Shown: piece by piece, positions 43,359 through 50,716 of the stretch | Layout of the letters: each line of letters opens with the position of its first letter | How positions within the stretch are numbered: the stretch's first letter is position 1 | NCBI GenBank assembly: GCA_020523885.1 | Contig: JAJAPY010000007.1 | Span: 62,001-126,000, forward strand | DNA from: Candidatus Liberimonas magnetica | Lineage (GTDB): Bacteria; Elusimicrobiota; Endomicrobiia; Endomicrobiales; JAFGIL01 | DNA length: 64,000 nt | Direction: 5' to 3' | Notes under the pieces: generated by a model | Databases searched by the model: none | Told to the model about the DNA's origin: nothing | What the model saw: only the letters and a program-made list of their open reading frames with translations | Position numbers and translations under genes: made by a program

Positions 43359-43387
43359 TTGAGAAATCAGGTCAAAAATGCTAAAAT
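43359..43387 (+). promoter_or_regulatory. Promoter of the DUF1016 gene
   Basis: TTGAGA (43359-43364), 17 bp, TAAAAT (43382-43387). Start about 43394, leader 17 nt with AGGAGA as ribosome binding site before the ATG at 43411. Confidence 0.6.
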
Positions 43388-43410
43388 TCCATTAATAGGA
43401 GAATGTAATC

Positions 43411-44460
43411 ATGGTTAAGAAAAACACTCTGGTAAAATCTGAAGATGCAGCGCTGAATAAAGCTTATTTGAATATTAAAGCAATAATAGAAAAAGCCCGC
43501 TCCAATATCGTCCGTGCTGTTGATACAACAATGGTTCAGGCATATTGGCTGGTTGGAAAAGAAATAGTAGAAGTAGAGCAGCTAGGAGCTAAAAAAGCTG
43601 AATATGGTACTTATTTGCTAAAAAATCTATCCGTCAAGCTTTTTAATGATTTTGGGAAAGGTTATGATGTCTCAAATTTGAAGCATTTCAGGAAATTTTA
43701 TCTATTATTTCCAAAAAGCGACGAGCTTCGTCGCCAATTGTGCTGGACACATTATAGGTTTCTTTTAAGGGTGGAAAATCCAAAAGCTAGAGAGTTTTAT
43801 ATAAATGAAATTGCCGAAAATAATTGGAGCACAACGCAACTTGAGAGGCAAATAAACTCTTTTTATTATGAAAGGCTTTCGGTCAGTCGTGACAAAAAAG
43901 CTGTGATTACAGAAGCCCGTAAAAAGCTAAAACCATTAGAAGAAAAACCGAGCAATATTATTAAAGATCCATATACTTTGGAATTTCTTGGTCTTAAAGA
44001 AAACATCAAATACAAAGAATCTGAAATAGAAAATGCAATCATAGATAAATTGCAGGATTTTCTTTTAGAGCTCGGCAAAGGTTTCTGCTTTGTTGCAAGG
44101 CAAAAGAGAATTTCTACCGAATCAAAACATTTTTATATTGATTTGGTTTTTTATAACTATTTACTGGATTGTTTTTTGCTGATTGATTTAAAAACTACCG
44201 AACTGACGCATCAGGATATTGGACAAATGGATATGTACGTTCGCATTTATGAGGATTTATACAAGCCCAAGAGAAGCAATCCTAGTATCGGGCTTATTCT
44301 TTGCACAGAGAAAGACCATGCAATGGTGAAGTATTCGGTGCTTAATAAGAGTAAGAATCTTTTTGCTTCCAAATACAGGCTTTATTTGCCTACAGAAAAA
44401 GAGTTAAAAGCGGAAATTGAAAGAGAAAGAAAATTGATTGATCAAGGAGCTAGTAAGTAA
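43411..44460 (+). CDS. DUF1016 (YhcG-type) PD-(D/E)xK nuclease family protein
   Basis: 349 residues. N-terminal DUF1016 domain (about 15-170): the AYWLVGKEIVE, YGTYLLKNLS, GYDVSNLKHFRKFYLLFP and LCWTHYRFLLRV stretches are diagnostic. C-terminal nuclease domain (about 190-340) with FYIDLVFYNYLLDCFLLIDLKTTEL, giving D and D-L-K of a PD-ExK-like site. Family members are common near restriction systems and in mobile islands; a role in defence or recombination is suggested but unproven. Own promoter; a strong hairpin follows its stop. Single gene cassette between the isomerase and the zinc-ribbon gene. Confidence 0.88.
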   Translation: MVKKNTLVKSEDAALNKAYLNIKAIIEKARSNIVRAVDTTMVQAYWLVGKEIVEVEQLGAKKAEYGTYLLKNLSVKLFNDFGKGYDVSNLKHFRKFYLLFPKSDELRRQLCWTHYRFLLRVENPKAREFYINEIAENNWSTTQLERQINSFYYERLSVSRDKKAVITEARKKLKPLEEKPSNIIKDPYTLEFLGLKENIKYKESEIENAIIDKLQDFLLELGKGFCFVARQKRISTESKHFYIDLVFYNYLLDCFLLIDLKTTELTHQDIGQMDMYVRIYEDLYKPKRSNPSIGLILCTEKDHAMVKYSVLNKSKNLFASKYRLYLPTEKELKAEIERERKLIDQGASK

Positions 44461-44495
44461 TTTAGGTACTCTGTTTATTCAGAACGGTTTCCTGA

Positions 44496-44522
44496 AATAC
44501 GCCACATTGGATGTGGCGTATT
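44496..44522 (+). terminator. Hairpin after the DUF1016 gene
   Basis: A perfect 12-bp stem (AATACGCCACAT and complement) with a 3-nt loop, 35 bp after the stop. There is no proper T tract (TTAGATAG), so termination is likely but not certain. Confidence 0.6.
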
Positions 44523-44555
44523 AGATAGACCAAAAAATGTCACATTGACGCCAAA

Positions 44556-44584
44556 GGCGCCATGCAATGGCTCATAATTGGCTC
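44556..44584. repeat. Direct repeat, left copy (29 bp)
   Basis: GGCGCCATGCAATGGCTCA and the next 10 bases match 45312-45340 with two mismatches. The two copies flank the zinc-ribbon gene and the GGACA-rich spacers. Confidence 0.7.
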
Positions 44585-44652
44585 AACGCCTCAGAGAACA
44601 TAGGGGGCATAGGATATTTCGGACATTTATCGGACATATCGGACAAGGACAA

Positions 44653-44979
44653 ATGAAGAAAAAACTAAAAAAATCGCATAACAAAAAAGATTATAAAAAA
44701 CTATTAAATAGCATAAGGCCGCTTGCTGCTCAAATCGTAAGGCTAAAAAGTGATATGAAGAAAATGGGCATGCATACAGGGGATTATGATTTAATAGAAT
44801 GTTCTAAGTGTCACTTGGCGGAAGATGTTCTTGCAGACAATAGGCTCGTAACGTTCTTTAATATTAATGTAGAAGATTTTGAAAAAGTAAAATTCACGAA
44901 ACTGAAATTTATGGAATTAAAGGATAGCTTGTTTTTGTGCCCTAATTGCGGAAACATAATTAAAGCAAAGGAATTTTAA
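44653..44979 (+). CDS. Small zinc-ribbon protein of unknown function
   Basis: 108 residues from the ATG at 44653. The frame is open for another 75 nt upstream, but that part consists of the repeated GGACA boxes and is unlikely to be coding. N-terminus is basic (KKKLKKSHNKKDYKKLL). Two CxxC pairs, CSKC near residue 45 and CPNC near 99, make a zinc ribbon split by about 50 residues. Not recognised further. It is bracketed by 29-bp direct repeats and by GGACA-box clusters, so it looks like a separate mobile cassette. Confidence 0.6.
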   Translation: MKKKLKKSHNKKDYKKLLNSIRPLAAQIVRLKSDMKKMGMHTGDYDLIECSKCHLAEDVLADNRLVTFFNINVEDFEKVKFTKLKFMELKDSLFLCPNCGNIIKAKEF

Positions 44980-45311
44980 TCCGATTCGACAGGCACTGTC
45001 TGTTGAATTACTTTAGAGATTCAGTTTAGTTGGTCTTTCAAATTGGCACGAGCCTCGTGACCAAATGAGTTGGAAAGATGGAGAACAGAATACATCTTAA
45101 CCCGCAATAAACCCGCAAAACCCGCAATGGCGAAACAAAGGGGACATTTGGGACAGAAGCGGTAAGGGGCACTAAAGGGGCAAAACGGGCATAGAATATA
45201 TGGGACATATTTGGGACATTTATCGGACATTTTGGAACAATCGGTTTAACCCGACATAAACCAGGTAAACAAGATATAAACGAGCCAAATGCGCCATTAA
45301 CGCGCCATAAT

Positions 45312-45340
45312 GGCGCCATACAATGGCTTATAATTGGCTC
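45312..45340. repeat. Direct repeat, right copy (29 bp)
   Basis: Partner of 44556-44584, two mismatches. It contains GGCGCCATACAATGGC followed by TTATAATTGGCTC. Confidence 0.7.
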
Positions 45341-45395
45341 ATAAATACCCCAAATGCCTCGCTAAGCACATCCTTTTCAAAAATATAACAATGTC

Positions 45396-45424
45396 TTGCA
45401 ATTTAGTTATAAATAAACTATAAT
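45396..45424 (+). promoter_or_regulatory. Promoter of AbiE-type cassette B, predicted leaderless
   Basis: TTGCAA (45396-45401), 17 bp, TATAAT (45419-45424); the ATG at 45431 follows after 6 nt. The spacer equals that of cassette A although the sequence further upstream differs. Confidence 0.75.
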
Positions 45425-45430
45425 ACATAT

Positions 45431-46225
45431 ATGAACAACAACACTTATTCATTATTGCAAGTAAGAGAAGTTTTTCATATAGAGTTTTTAAGATTTTTCG
45501 GCAAGAAGGTGAAGGCTTCAGTTTACACGCTGAAAGGAGGCGTTAACCTGCGCCTTTTTTTTAAAAGCGTACGCTACTCGGAAGATATGGACCTGGATGT
45601 AAGCGGCATCCAGGCGCATGTGTTGAAAGATACCGTTATGAATATTCTCAAGACTAACTCTTTTGTGCATTCTCTTAAAACTTTCGGTATAGAAAGCGTT
45701 ATTCCTCCGGATATTGCCAAAGCAAAACAGACGCAAACGACACAACGGTTTAAAATTCACCTTATTACTTCCCGCGGCGAAGATCTGTTTACCAAAATAG
45801 AATTTTCACGCAGAGGTACATCCGGCAATGCCATAGTAGAACCGGCTGACGCGGAGGTCTTAAGGGCGTATAAGAGTTCTCCTTTAATAGTACCTCATTA
45901 CGATACGAACTCGGCTATTCTGCAAAAAATAGGCGCTCTTGCTAACAGGGCCGTTATCCAGGCAAGAGACGTATTTGATCTGCATGTTCTAAGCTCACAG
46001 TTTGCCAAGGGGTCTGTTAAAGGTCAAGAGATTGACATACACGTTGCAAAAAAAGCTTATGATAATTTATTTACAATTTCTTTTGAACAGTTTAAGGATG
46101 CAGTAGTTGGTTATTTGTCTCATGAGGATCAGGGGGTGTATAGTACCCCCTCAGTTTGGGATGAGATAAAACTTAAAACAGCAAAATTCATAGAGGAAGA
46201 CATATGCAAAACTTCTCTGTCCTAA
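45431..46225 (+). CDS. AbiEii-type nucleotidyltransferase toxin, cassette B
   Basis: 264 residues, the same length as the copy at 12471 and about 85-90 percent identical by eye. GG at 36-37 and SEDMDLD (50-56) are unchanged. Differences cluster near residues 195-208, between the two conserved halves, and the catalytic core is untouched, which argues that both copies are under selection. Leaderless promoter as in copy A. It overlaps its antitoxin gene by 22 bp. Cross-neutralisation with cassette A is likely given the similarity (inference). Confidence 0.88.
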   Translation: MNNNTYSLLQVREVFHIEFLRFFGKKVKASVYTLKGGVNLRLFFKSVRYSEDMDLDVSGIQAHVLKDTVMNILKTNSFVHSLKTFGIESVIPPDIAKAKQTQTTQRFKIHLITSRGEDLFTKIEFSRRGTSGNAIVEPADAEVLRAYKSSPLIVPHYDTNSAILQKIGALANRAVIQARDVFDLHVLSSQFAKGSVKGQEIDIHVAKKAYDNLFTISFEQFKDAVVGYLSHEDQGVYSTPSVWDEIKLKTAKFIEEDICKTSLS

Positions 46226-46827
46226 AATATATAAAGGAACTTAAACGGCCGGTTTTCACCACATCGGAAATATCTAAATTGTCCGGTAAATCCCTGTCTT
46301 CCGTAACCCAGGCCTTGAATTACCTAGTCCGTCAAAAGGCAATAACCAAGATATGCAGAGGTATATGGTCTGAGATAACCGAAAAACCGGTAAGTGCGTA
46401 TATCGTAATCCCGTTTTTATTTCATACTCAAAGAGCTTATGTTTCATTTACTACAGCGCTTCACCTTTATGGTATAATAGAGCAAATACCACAGGTTATA
46501 ACCCTTGCATCCACGGCTCATTCTAAAACAATACATACCGGCGTTGGGACATTTTCTGTGCATCAGCTGGCACCGTATTTCTTTGACGGTTTTGAATGGT
46601 ATAAAGGAACAGGGAGTTTTCTGATAGCTACTCCGGAAAAGGCTATGGTTGATTGCCTTTATATGTCTACCAGGAAAAAAAATCAATTTCAGTATTTTCC
46701 CGAACTGAATTTTCCGAAATCGTTTAATTTTAAAATTGCCCAAAAATGGGCTGATAAAATTCGGGATAGAAAAATAAGAAGCCTTGTTTTAGACCGGTTA
46801 GAACAGCTGAAGAAACAAAACAAATAA
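46204..46827 (+). CDS. AbiEi-type antitoxin/regulator, cassette B
   Basis: 207 residues, nearly identical to the protein at 13244: winged helix TTSEISKLSGKSLSSVTQAL, then the AbiEi body ending FKIAQKWADKIRDRKIRS. It overlaps the toxin gene by 22 bp. It lies directly upstream of the tRNA-Ser end of the element (about 115 bp before the direct repeat), the same position the MNT/HEPN pair holds before the left tRNA fragment. Confidence 0.85.
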   Translation: MQNFSVLKYIKELKRPVFTTSEISKLSGKSLSSVTQALNYLVRQKAITKICRGIWSEITEKPVSAYIVIPFLFHTQRAYVSFTTALHLYGIIEQIPQVITLASTAHSKTIHTGVGTFSVHQLAPYFFDGFEWYKGTGSFLIATPEKAMVDCLYMSTRKKNQFQYFPELNFPKSFNFKIAQKWADKIRDRKIRSLVLDRLEQLKKQNK

Positions 46828-46942
46828 GGCATGTTTAATATAAAAAAATATTTAAAAGCAGAAATTTGTGACATACTTGCGTTTATAATTATTTTACAGG
46901 TGAGGATTTTATGTGGTATAATCAATTAAATATGACAAAAGT

Positions 46943-47047
46943 AATTTGTGGCAGATTTGTGACATACGAGTGGTCATTTCGTGTCATTTTGAGTCATTTC
47001 GTGTCAGCTCGTGTCCGATGTGTATTGATTGAAAAATCAACAAAAAT
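46943..47047. repeat. Right copy of the long direct repeat upstream of tRNA-Ser
   Basis: Collinear with 20680-20784 without gaps. It carries AATTTGTGGC, ATTTGTGAC and a series of CGTGTCATTT/GAGTCATTT boxes, and ends in the identical 21 bases 47027-47047. The tRNA gene begins 8 bases later. Confidence 0.65.
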
Positions 47048-47055
47048 GTGAATTT

Positions 47056-47140
47056 GGAGAGGTGGCCGAGTGGTTGAAGGCGCCGGTCTCGAAAACCGGT
47101 ATACTTTCGGGTATCGAGGGTTCGAATCCCTCTCTCTCCG
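47056..47140 (+). tRNA. tRNA-Ser(CGA)
   Basis: 85 nt folding as a class II tRNA: acceptor GGAGAGG with TCTCTCC (one G-T pair), D arm GCCGAGTGGTTGAAGGC, anticodon stem CCGGT/ACCGG with loop CTCGAAA (anticodon CGA, reads UCG), a long variable arm (TATACTTTCGGGTATC) typical of serine tRNA, T arm GAGGG/CCCTC with TTCGAAT, discriminator G. CCA is not encoded. Its first 42 bases recur at 20792. Confidence 0.95.
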
Positions 47141-47620
47141 TTTAGTTTTTGGTGGATATCTTCAGGGAAAATGCGATTTCTTGACTTAAAGTTTAAAAAG
47201 AGTTAAAATCTCACCATAGATGGACCAGATAAATAAAAAAGAAAGGATAATATTTGAACGACGAAGACCGTTCGAATAAATAATTTGATATAATGTTTTA
47301 AGATATTGTCAGCGCGGTACGGGCGATGCCGGTTGATATATGCAGAAGGGGGGATGTTTAATAAGGACTTAAAGCGATCCGCGTTATTACATGGACATTA
47401 AAACCCCTGACCTTCGTCGGGGAATGAATGCATAATGATGTCGCCCCTAAAGGGATTCCATTAAATTTAATTAAGAAAGTCTCTGTAGACTGCGTTATGA
47501 AAGAAGCCTCCGCTGCTTCGATTATGCTCGGCATTCTGAGTGCATCGAAAGGTCCCTGCTGGATGAGGATTTTTCTTAGAAGATAATTAATTTGGTCAAG
47601 AAGCCAGGAGATAAAAATCT
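47141..47620. other. Long spacer with two promoters and a structured leader
   Basis: No protein gene. Promoter 1: TTGACT (47181-47186), 17 bp, TAAAAT (47204-47209). Promoter 2: extended -10 TGA-TATAAT (47286-47294). An imperfect inverted repeat TTTGAACG/CGTTCGAA (47253-47276) lies between them. From about 47300 the sequence is richer in G and C, with a stem CCCC(T)GAC-CTTC-GTCGGGG (47404-47422) and smaller hairpins, then AGGAGA before the ATG at 47621. Either a 320-nt structured leader of the response-regulator gene or a separate small RNA; no Rfam family recognised by eye. Confidence 0.5.
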
Positions 47621-48763
47621 ATGAATAATAGCAACTCAAAAGCACAGGTTTTAATAATAGAGGACGAAAAAGGCATCAGGTCCCTTTTAAGCGCCGAACT
47701 GTCAAGAAAGAACTATGAAGTAGATACAGCTTCCGACGGGGAAGAGGGAATAGAAAAGGTAAAAAATAAGAAATATAACCTTGTTATAAGCGATATAATG
47801 ATGCCCAAGTTGAACGGCCTTGAAGCCCTGAAGATAATCAAAAAAATATCTCCTGAAACAGAAGTTATCATAATAACCGGTTATGCAACAGTAGAGAATG
47901 CCATTCAGTCAATGAAAGACGGAGCCTATGATTTTATTCAGAAGCCTTTTGACCTGCAAAAACTTTTTACACTTATAGAAAAAGCACTGGAAAAAGTCGA
48001 GCTGAAAGCGCTTGTTGCCATCTATGAAAGCAGTCAGGCTGTTTTTTCAACATTGAAACTCGAAGAACTTTTACCGATGATGATCAAATCATTAAAAGAG
48101 CTTTTAAAGGCCGATGAGGTGGCTTTGCTCCTTTTTGACCATCAATCACAGCTTTATCTTGCAGCAGCTTCTTTTCCCTTAACAAAATATTCCGCAAAGG
48201 AATTTTATCTTTCTTTAGCGGAAAGGTTAAAATCTTCGATAAAACTTAACAGGTCGCCTATCGTTATAGATGTTTCCACGGATACCGAGTTCATCCTTGA
48301 AGGTTCAAAAATAGACGTGGATATAAAATCGCTTGTTGTATGCCCGATAGTTTTAAAAGGGCGAAAATACGGCATATTGTGCGTGGCACGCGAAAAAGAA
48401 CATTCCGGTTTCGGGGGGCAGGACCTGCGGAACCTGGCAATTTTCACTTCACAGATGTCACAGGCGATAGCGAATACAAAATTATATGAACAACTTGAAA
48501 TAAAAATATCCGAACTTGAAGAGATAAATAACCAGCTGGCGGAGACAAAAGCAGAGCTCAGTTCTACGCAGAAGCTGGTGGAGAAAAACCGTGTATTTGT
48601 TGACATACAAAAGGAAATGAAAGAATCCTTATCCGAGGCTTTAAAGTATATACAGCCCATTTTAAAAGACATCAAAGCTTCCCATGATATTAAAAAGAAT
48701 GTAATCGGCGTCAAAGAAACGATAATTTCCTGCCACGACAAGATCCTCGCGTTCCTGAAATAG
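47621..48763 (+). CDS. Response regulator with GAF domain
   Basis: 380 residues. Receiver domain 8-125: acidic pocket E14-D15, phospho-acceptor D58 in VISDIMMP, TGYAT, and K in QKPFD, all in place. About 135-290: a GAF-like sensor domain (ASFPLTKYSAKEF..., VVCPIVLKGRKYGILCVARE). About 290-350: coiled coil (LEIKISELEEINNQLAETKAELSST). There is no DNA-binding or GGDEF output, so it may act through protein contacts or pass the signal to a kinase encoded elsewhere. AGGAGA precedes the start. It is followed 7 bp later by the AsmA-like gene. Confidence 0.85.
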   Translation: MNNSNSKAQVLIIEDEKGIRSLLSAELSRKNYEVDTASDGEEGIEKVKNKKYNLVISDIMMPKLNGLEALKIIKKISPETEVIIITGYATVENAIQSMKDGAYDFIQKPFDLQKLFTLIEKALEKVELKALVAIYESSQAVFSTLKLEELLPMMIKSLKELLKADEVALLLFDHQSQLYLAAASFPLTKYSAKEFYLSLAERLKSSIKLNRSPIVIDVSTDTEFILEGSKIDVDIKSLVVCPIVLKGRKYGILCVAREKEHSGFGGQDLRNLAIFTSQMSQAIANTKLYEQLEIKISELEEINNQLAETKAELSSTQKLVEKNRVFVDIQKEMKESLSEALKYIQPILKDIKASHDIKKNVIGVKETIISCHDKILAFLK

Positions 48764-48770
48764 CAATGAA

Positions 48771-49613
48771 ATGATAAAAAAACTGCTTGGCATATTCCTG
48801 GTATTTACCGGTATTGTTTCCATTTTACTGGCTGTACTAATACTCGGTTCAAGTATCCTTTTTCCAAAAACAAAAATAATAGACATAACATCCCGGAGGG
48901 TCAAGACATATTTAAACCGGGAAATTACAATCGATAAATTATCGTTCAGCGTACTCAGCGGGCTGAAGTTCCACGGGGTAAGACTGTCAAACCATCCGGA
49001 CTTTTCAAAAGGGGTGTTCTTCGAGGTTAAAAATGCGGAGGCCGGACTTGACCTGCAAAAGTTTTTTAAATACAGGGAAATATACGGCTTTGTTACTATT
49101 GACTCGATATATTTTGATATAAGGGAAAAAGAAAGCATCCTTGAAAGTATCGCTAAAAAACCGGGCCGATACCTTGAAAAGAGGAATTTTTTGATCTGCT
49201 ATTCTTTCCTGCCTTTCCCTGTATCTTCCGTCACTTTTAAGTTTAACGCAGGAAAGATGCATTTCGTGCAGGGCAAATATGCCATAAACCCGGATTTTGA
49301 CGGGGTTATCGATGTGAAACTGAACAGTTCCGTAAAAAGAATAACTTTTACGGACATTATCGTAAAAGACGACAAAGGCCATTTAAAAATATCCGGTTAT
49401 CTGGATAATTTTTATGACCCGAAGGACCTTTCGTATGCTTTGAACATAAAAGGCGACAGAGACCTTTTTGACAGGCTGATCAAATTCGTGGCATCCTCTG
49501 ACCTCAGCTACAAGCCCGGAAAAACCGCTTTTGTAGATATAGAAATAACCGGGAACACACGGGGTATAAAGATCTCCTCAAATGAATCCGGCCCTGCGGG
49601 CCTGCGGCTATAG
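48771..49613 (+). CDS. AsmA-like / DUF748-type membrane-anchored protein
   Basis: 280 residues. One N-terminal membrane helix (LLGIFLVFTGIVSILLAVLILGSSILF) followed by ITSRRVKTYLNREITIDKLSFSVLSGLKFHGVRLSN, the typical start of AsmA/TamB-like bridge proteins that span the periplasm and carry lipids. Family members are usually much longer; here the frame stops after ...ISSNESGPAGLRL, in the middle of a beta-strand repeat, and bases after the stop still look like degraded coding sequence. Truncation by a nonsense or frameshift change is possible. It directly follows the response regulator gene. Confidence 0.65.
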   Translation: MIKKLLGIFLVFTGIVSILLAVLILGSSILFPKTKIIDITSRRVKTYLNREITIDKLSFSVLSGLKFHGVRLSNHPDFSKGVFFEVKNAEAGLDLQKFFKYREIYGFVTIDSIYFDIREKESILESIAKKPGRYLEKRNFLICYSFLPFPVSSVTFKFNAGKMHFVQGKYAINPDFDGVIDVKLNSSVKRITFTDIIVKDDKGHLKISGYLDNFYDPKDLSYALNIKGDRDLFDRLIKFVASSDLSYKPGKTAFVDIEITGNTRGIKISSNESGPAGLRL

Positions 49614-49795
49614 TACCCTGTTCCTGCGCTTTAGGGTATTTGTAATATTCCTGTCTGCCCGCTGCCCGCACACATATTGGACAAAAGAAATATAATTTGC
49701 TAAACTCAATTAACAATCTTTTGCTCCCTGAAATTTCAGTGGGGCTAACCTGGCCAGCTGTAGAGCAGACCAGAAATCCTAAAAGGAGGCCGTAG
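49614..49795. promoter_or_regulatory. Leader of the rpsF operon
   Basis: 182 nt. It contains the palindrome CTGAAATTTCAG (49728-49739) and a CTGG...CCAG hairpin (from 49753) just before AAAAGGAGGCCGTAG and the rpsF ATG. Ribosomal protein S6:S18 binds leader RNA at a CCG element in many bacteria; GGCCG at the binding site is compatible, but I cannot confirm the fold. Confidence 0.4.
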
Positions 49796-50209
49796 ATGAC
49801 TCATTACGAGACCACGATAATTTTCTCGCCAGAATTACCAGCCGAAAAATTAGATGAACTAGTCGACAAAATCAAGAAAAACGTCGAAAATTCCGAAGGC
49901 AAGGTGTTGATCTCAGAAAAGATCGGAAGAAAAAAGCTAGCTTATCCCATCAAGAAATGCCAGGAAGGTTTATATGTTTATTTTGAGCTTAACGGTACAG
50001 GCAAGACTATCTCTTCGGTTGAGAACTTTTGCAAGGTAAATGACCAGGTCATTCGCTACTTAACCGTTAAAAAAGCTAAAAAAACGGCGCCGGCTAAAAC
50101 TGAAGCTCCAAAAACTGAAGCTCCCAAAGCCGAAGCTGTCAAACAAGAAGTTAAGGAGGTAAAAGAAAATGGCGACCAACATGAATCTCCGTCTCCCAGA
50201 ACAGAATAA
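49796..50209 (+). CDS. rpsF: 30S ribosomal protein S6
   Basis: 137 residues. YETTIIFSPELPAEKLDELVDKI and the KIGRKKLAYPIKKCQEGLYVYFEL core are typical of S6, the partner of S18 on the 30S platform. The C-terminal 40 residues are a low-complexity tail rich in Lys, Ala, Pro and Glu (repeated KTEAP), longer than in many bacteria. Perfect AAAAGGAGG before the ATG. The 3' end overlaps ssb by 41 bp, and the ssb ribosome binding site lies inside the tail codons. Confidence 0.95.
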   Translation: MTHYETTIIFSPELPAEKLDELVDKIKKNVENSEGKVLISEKIGRKKLAYPIKKCQEGLYVYFELNGTGKTISSVENFCKVNDQVIRYLTVKKAKKTAPAKTEAPKTEAPKAEAVKQEVKEVKENGDQHESPSPRTE

Positions 50210-50606
50210 TGTTATTTTGGTTGGAAGGCTGACCCATGACCCGGAAGTAAGGTTTACTTCCAAGAACCAGACGGTTTGCAGGTTTAACGTAGCCGTGAAC
50301 AGGCGCTATAAGGATACGAGCGGGAACTGGCAGGACAATGTTTCTTTTATTCCCGTCGTAGTCTGGGGAGAAGCGGCCACGAGGTGCGGCGAGCGTTTAA
50401 AGAAAGGTTACCCTGTCCATGTAGAAGGCAGGCTTCAGAGCCGTTCCTGGGAAACTAAAGAAGGCCAGAAAAGGAATTCCCTTGATGTGATAGCAAGAAG
50501 AGTCCAGTTCCTGTCTCGTGTTTCAGAAGATACGGAGATAGAGGCAACAGAAGCATCTCCGAGTGTAAATGCAGGTGTTTCTAATGAAGAGGAAATACCG
50601 TTTTAA
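50169..50606 (+). CDS. ssb: Single-stranded DNA-binding protein
   Basis: 145 residues. OB fold: NNVILVGRLTHDPEVRFT, VCRFNVAVNRRYKD, FIPVVVWGEAATRCGERLKKGYPVHVEGRLQSRSWET. It ends with EEIPF, the acidic C-terminal tip that binds replication partners. The start is set by AAGGAGG inside the rpsF 3' end, which gives a 41-bp overlap and translational coupling. Classical position between rpsF and rpsR. Confidence 0.95.
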   Translation: MATNMNLRLPEQNNVILVGRLTHDPEVRFTSKNQTVCRFNVAVNRRYKDTSGNWQDNVSFIPVVVWGEAATRCGERLKKGYPVHVEGRLQSRSWETKEGQKRNSLDVIARRVQFLSRVSEDTEIEATEASPSVNAGVSNEEEIPF

Positions 50607-50611
50607 ACAAC

Positions 50612-50700
50612 AGCGTTCAGGGTACAGCGTTTAGCGTATAGAAAAAACAAAATCACAATTTATTTTGACTTACCATACGCTCCACGCTATCCGCTAATAA
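50612..50700. repeat. Imperfect inverted repeat, GCGTATAG family (copy 1)
   Basis: Left arm TACAGCGTTTAGCGTATAG and right arm CCATACGCTCCACGCTATC surround an AT-rich centre. Same family as 51557-51640 and 58888-58981. Confidence 0.65.
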
Positions 50701-50716
50701 TTGGAGGTTTAATAAT

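Larger units (their letters stand above)
44980..45430. other. Repeat-rich spacer with GGGACAT boxes, before AbiE cassette B
   Basis: No gene. It holds AACCCGCAA repeated three times (about 45099-45127), GGGACAT-type boxes at intervals (45140-45235), an inverted-repeat-rich stretch of GCGCCAT/ATGGCGC (about 45290-45318), the second 29-bp direct repeat (45312-45340) and the promoter at 45396. CGGACATTTATCGGACAT-type boxes also occur at 44615-44650. Confidence 0.55.
20792..47140. mobile_element. Putative integrative element in tRNA-Ser (about 26 kb)
   Basis: Bounded on the left by a tRNA-Ser 5' half plus its upstream region and on the right by the intact tRNA-Ser with a homologous upstream region. 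It contains two tyrosine recombinases (39104, 41246) and an excisionase-like gene (38603). Cargo: type I restriction system, large nuclease-NTPase, HEPN-motif protein, sigma-factor operon, DUF1016 nuclease and AbiE pair B. The crossover is inferred to be at the anticodon stem-loop. The integrases are not next to either end, so nested insertions are likely. The borders are inferred from the repeats; excision has not been shown. Confidence 0.6.

Noticed and set aside
45021-45319. Two minus-strand frames of 69 and 93 codons (Cys/Pro-rich)
   Set aside because: They arise from the repeated GGGACA and CCCGC boxes read backwards; composition is repetitive and there is no start signal.
47300-47620. 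6S RNA, SRP RNA or tmRNA in the spacer after tRNA-Ser
   Set aside because: None of the diagnostic sequence elements of these RNAs were found, so it is reported only as an unassigned structured region.
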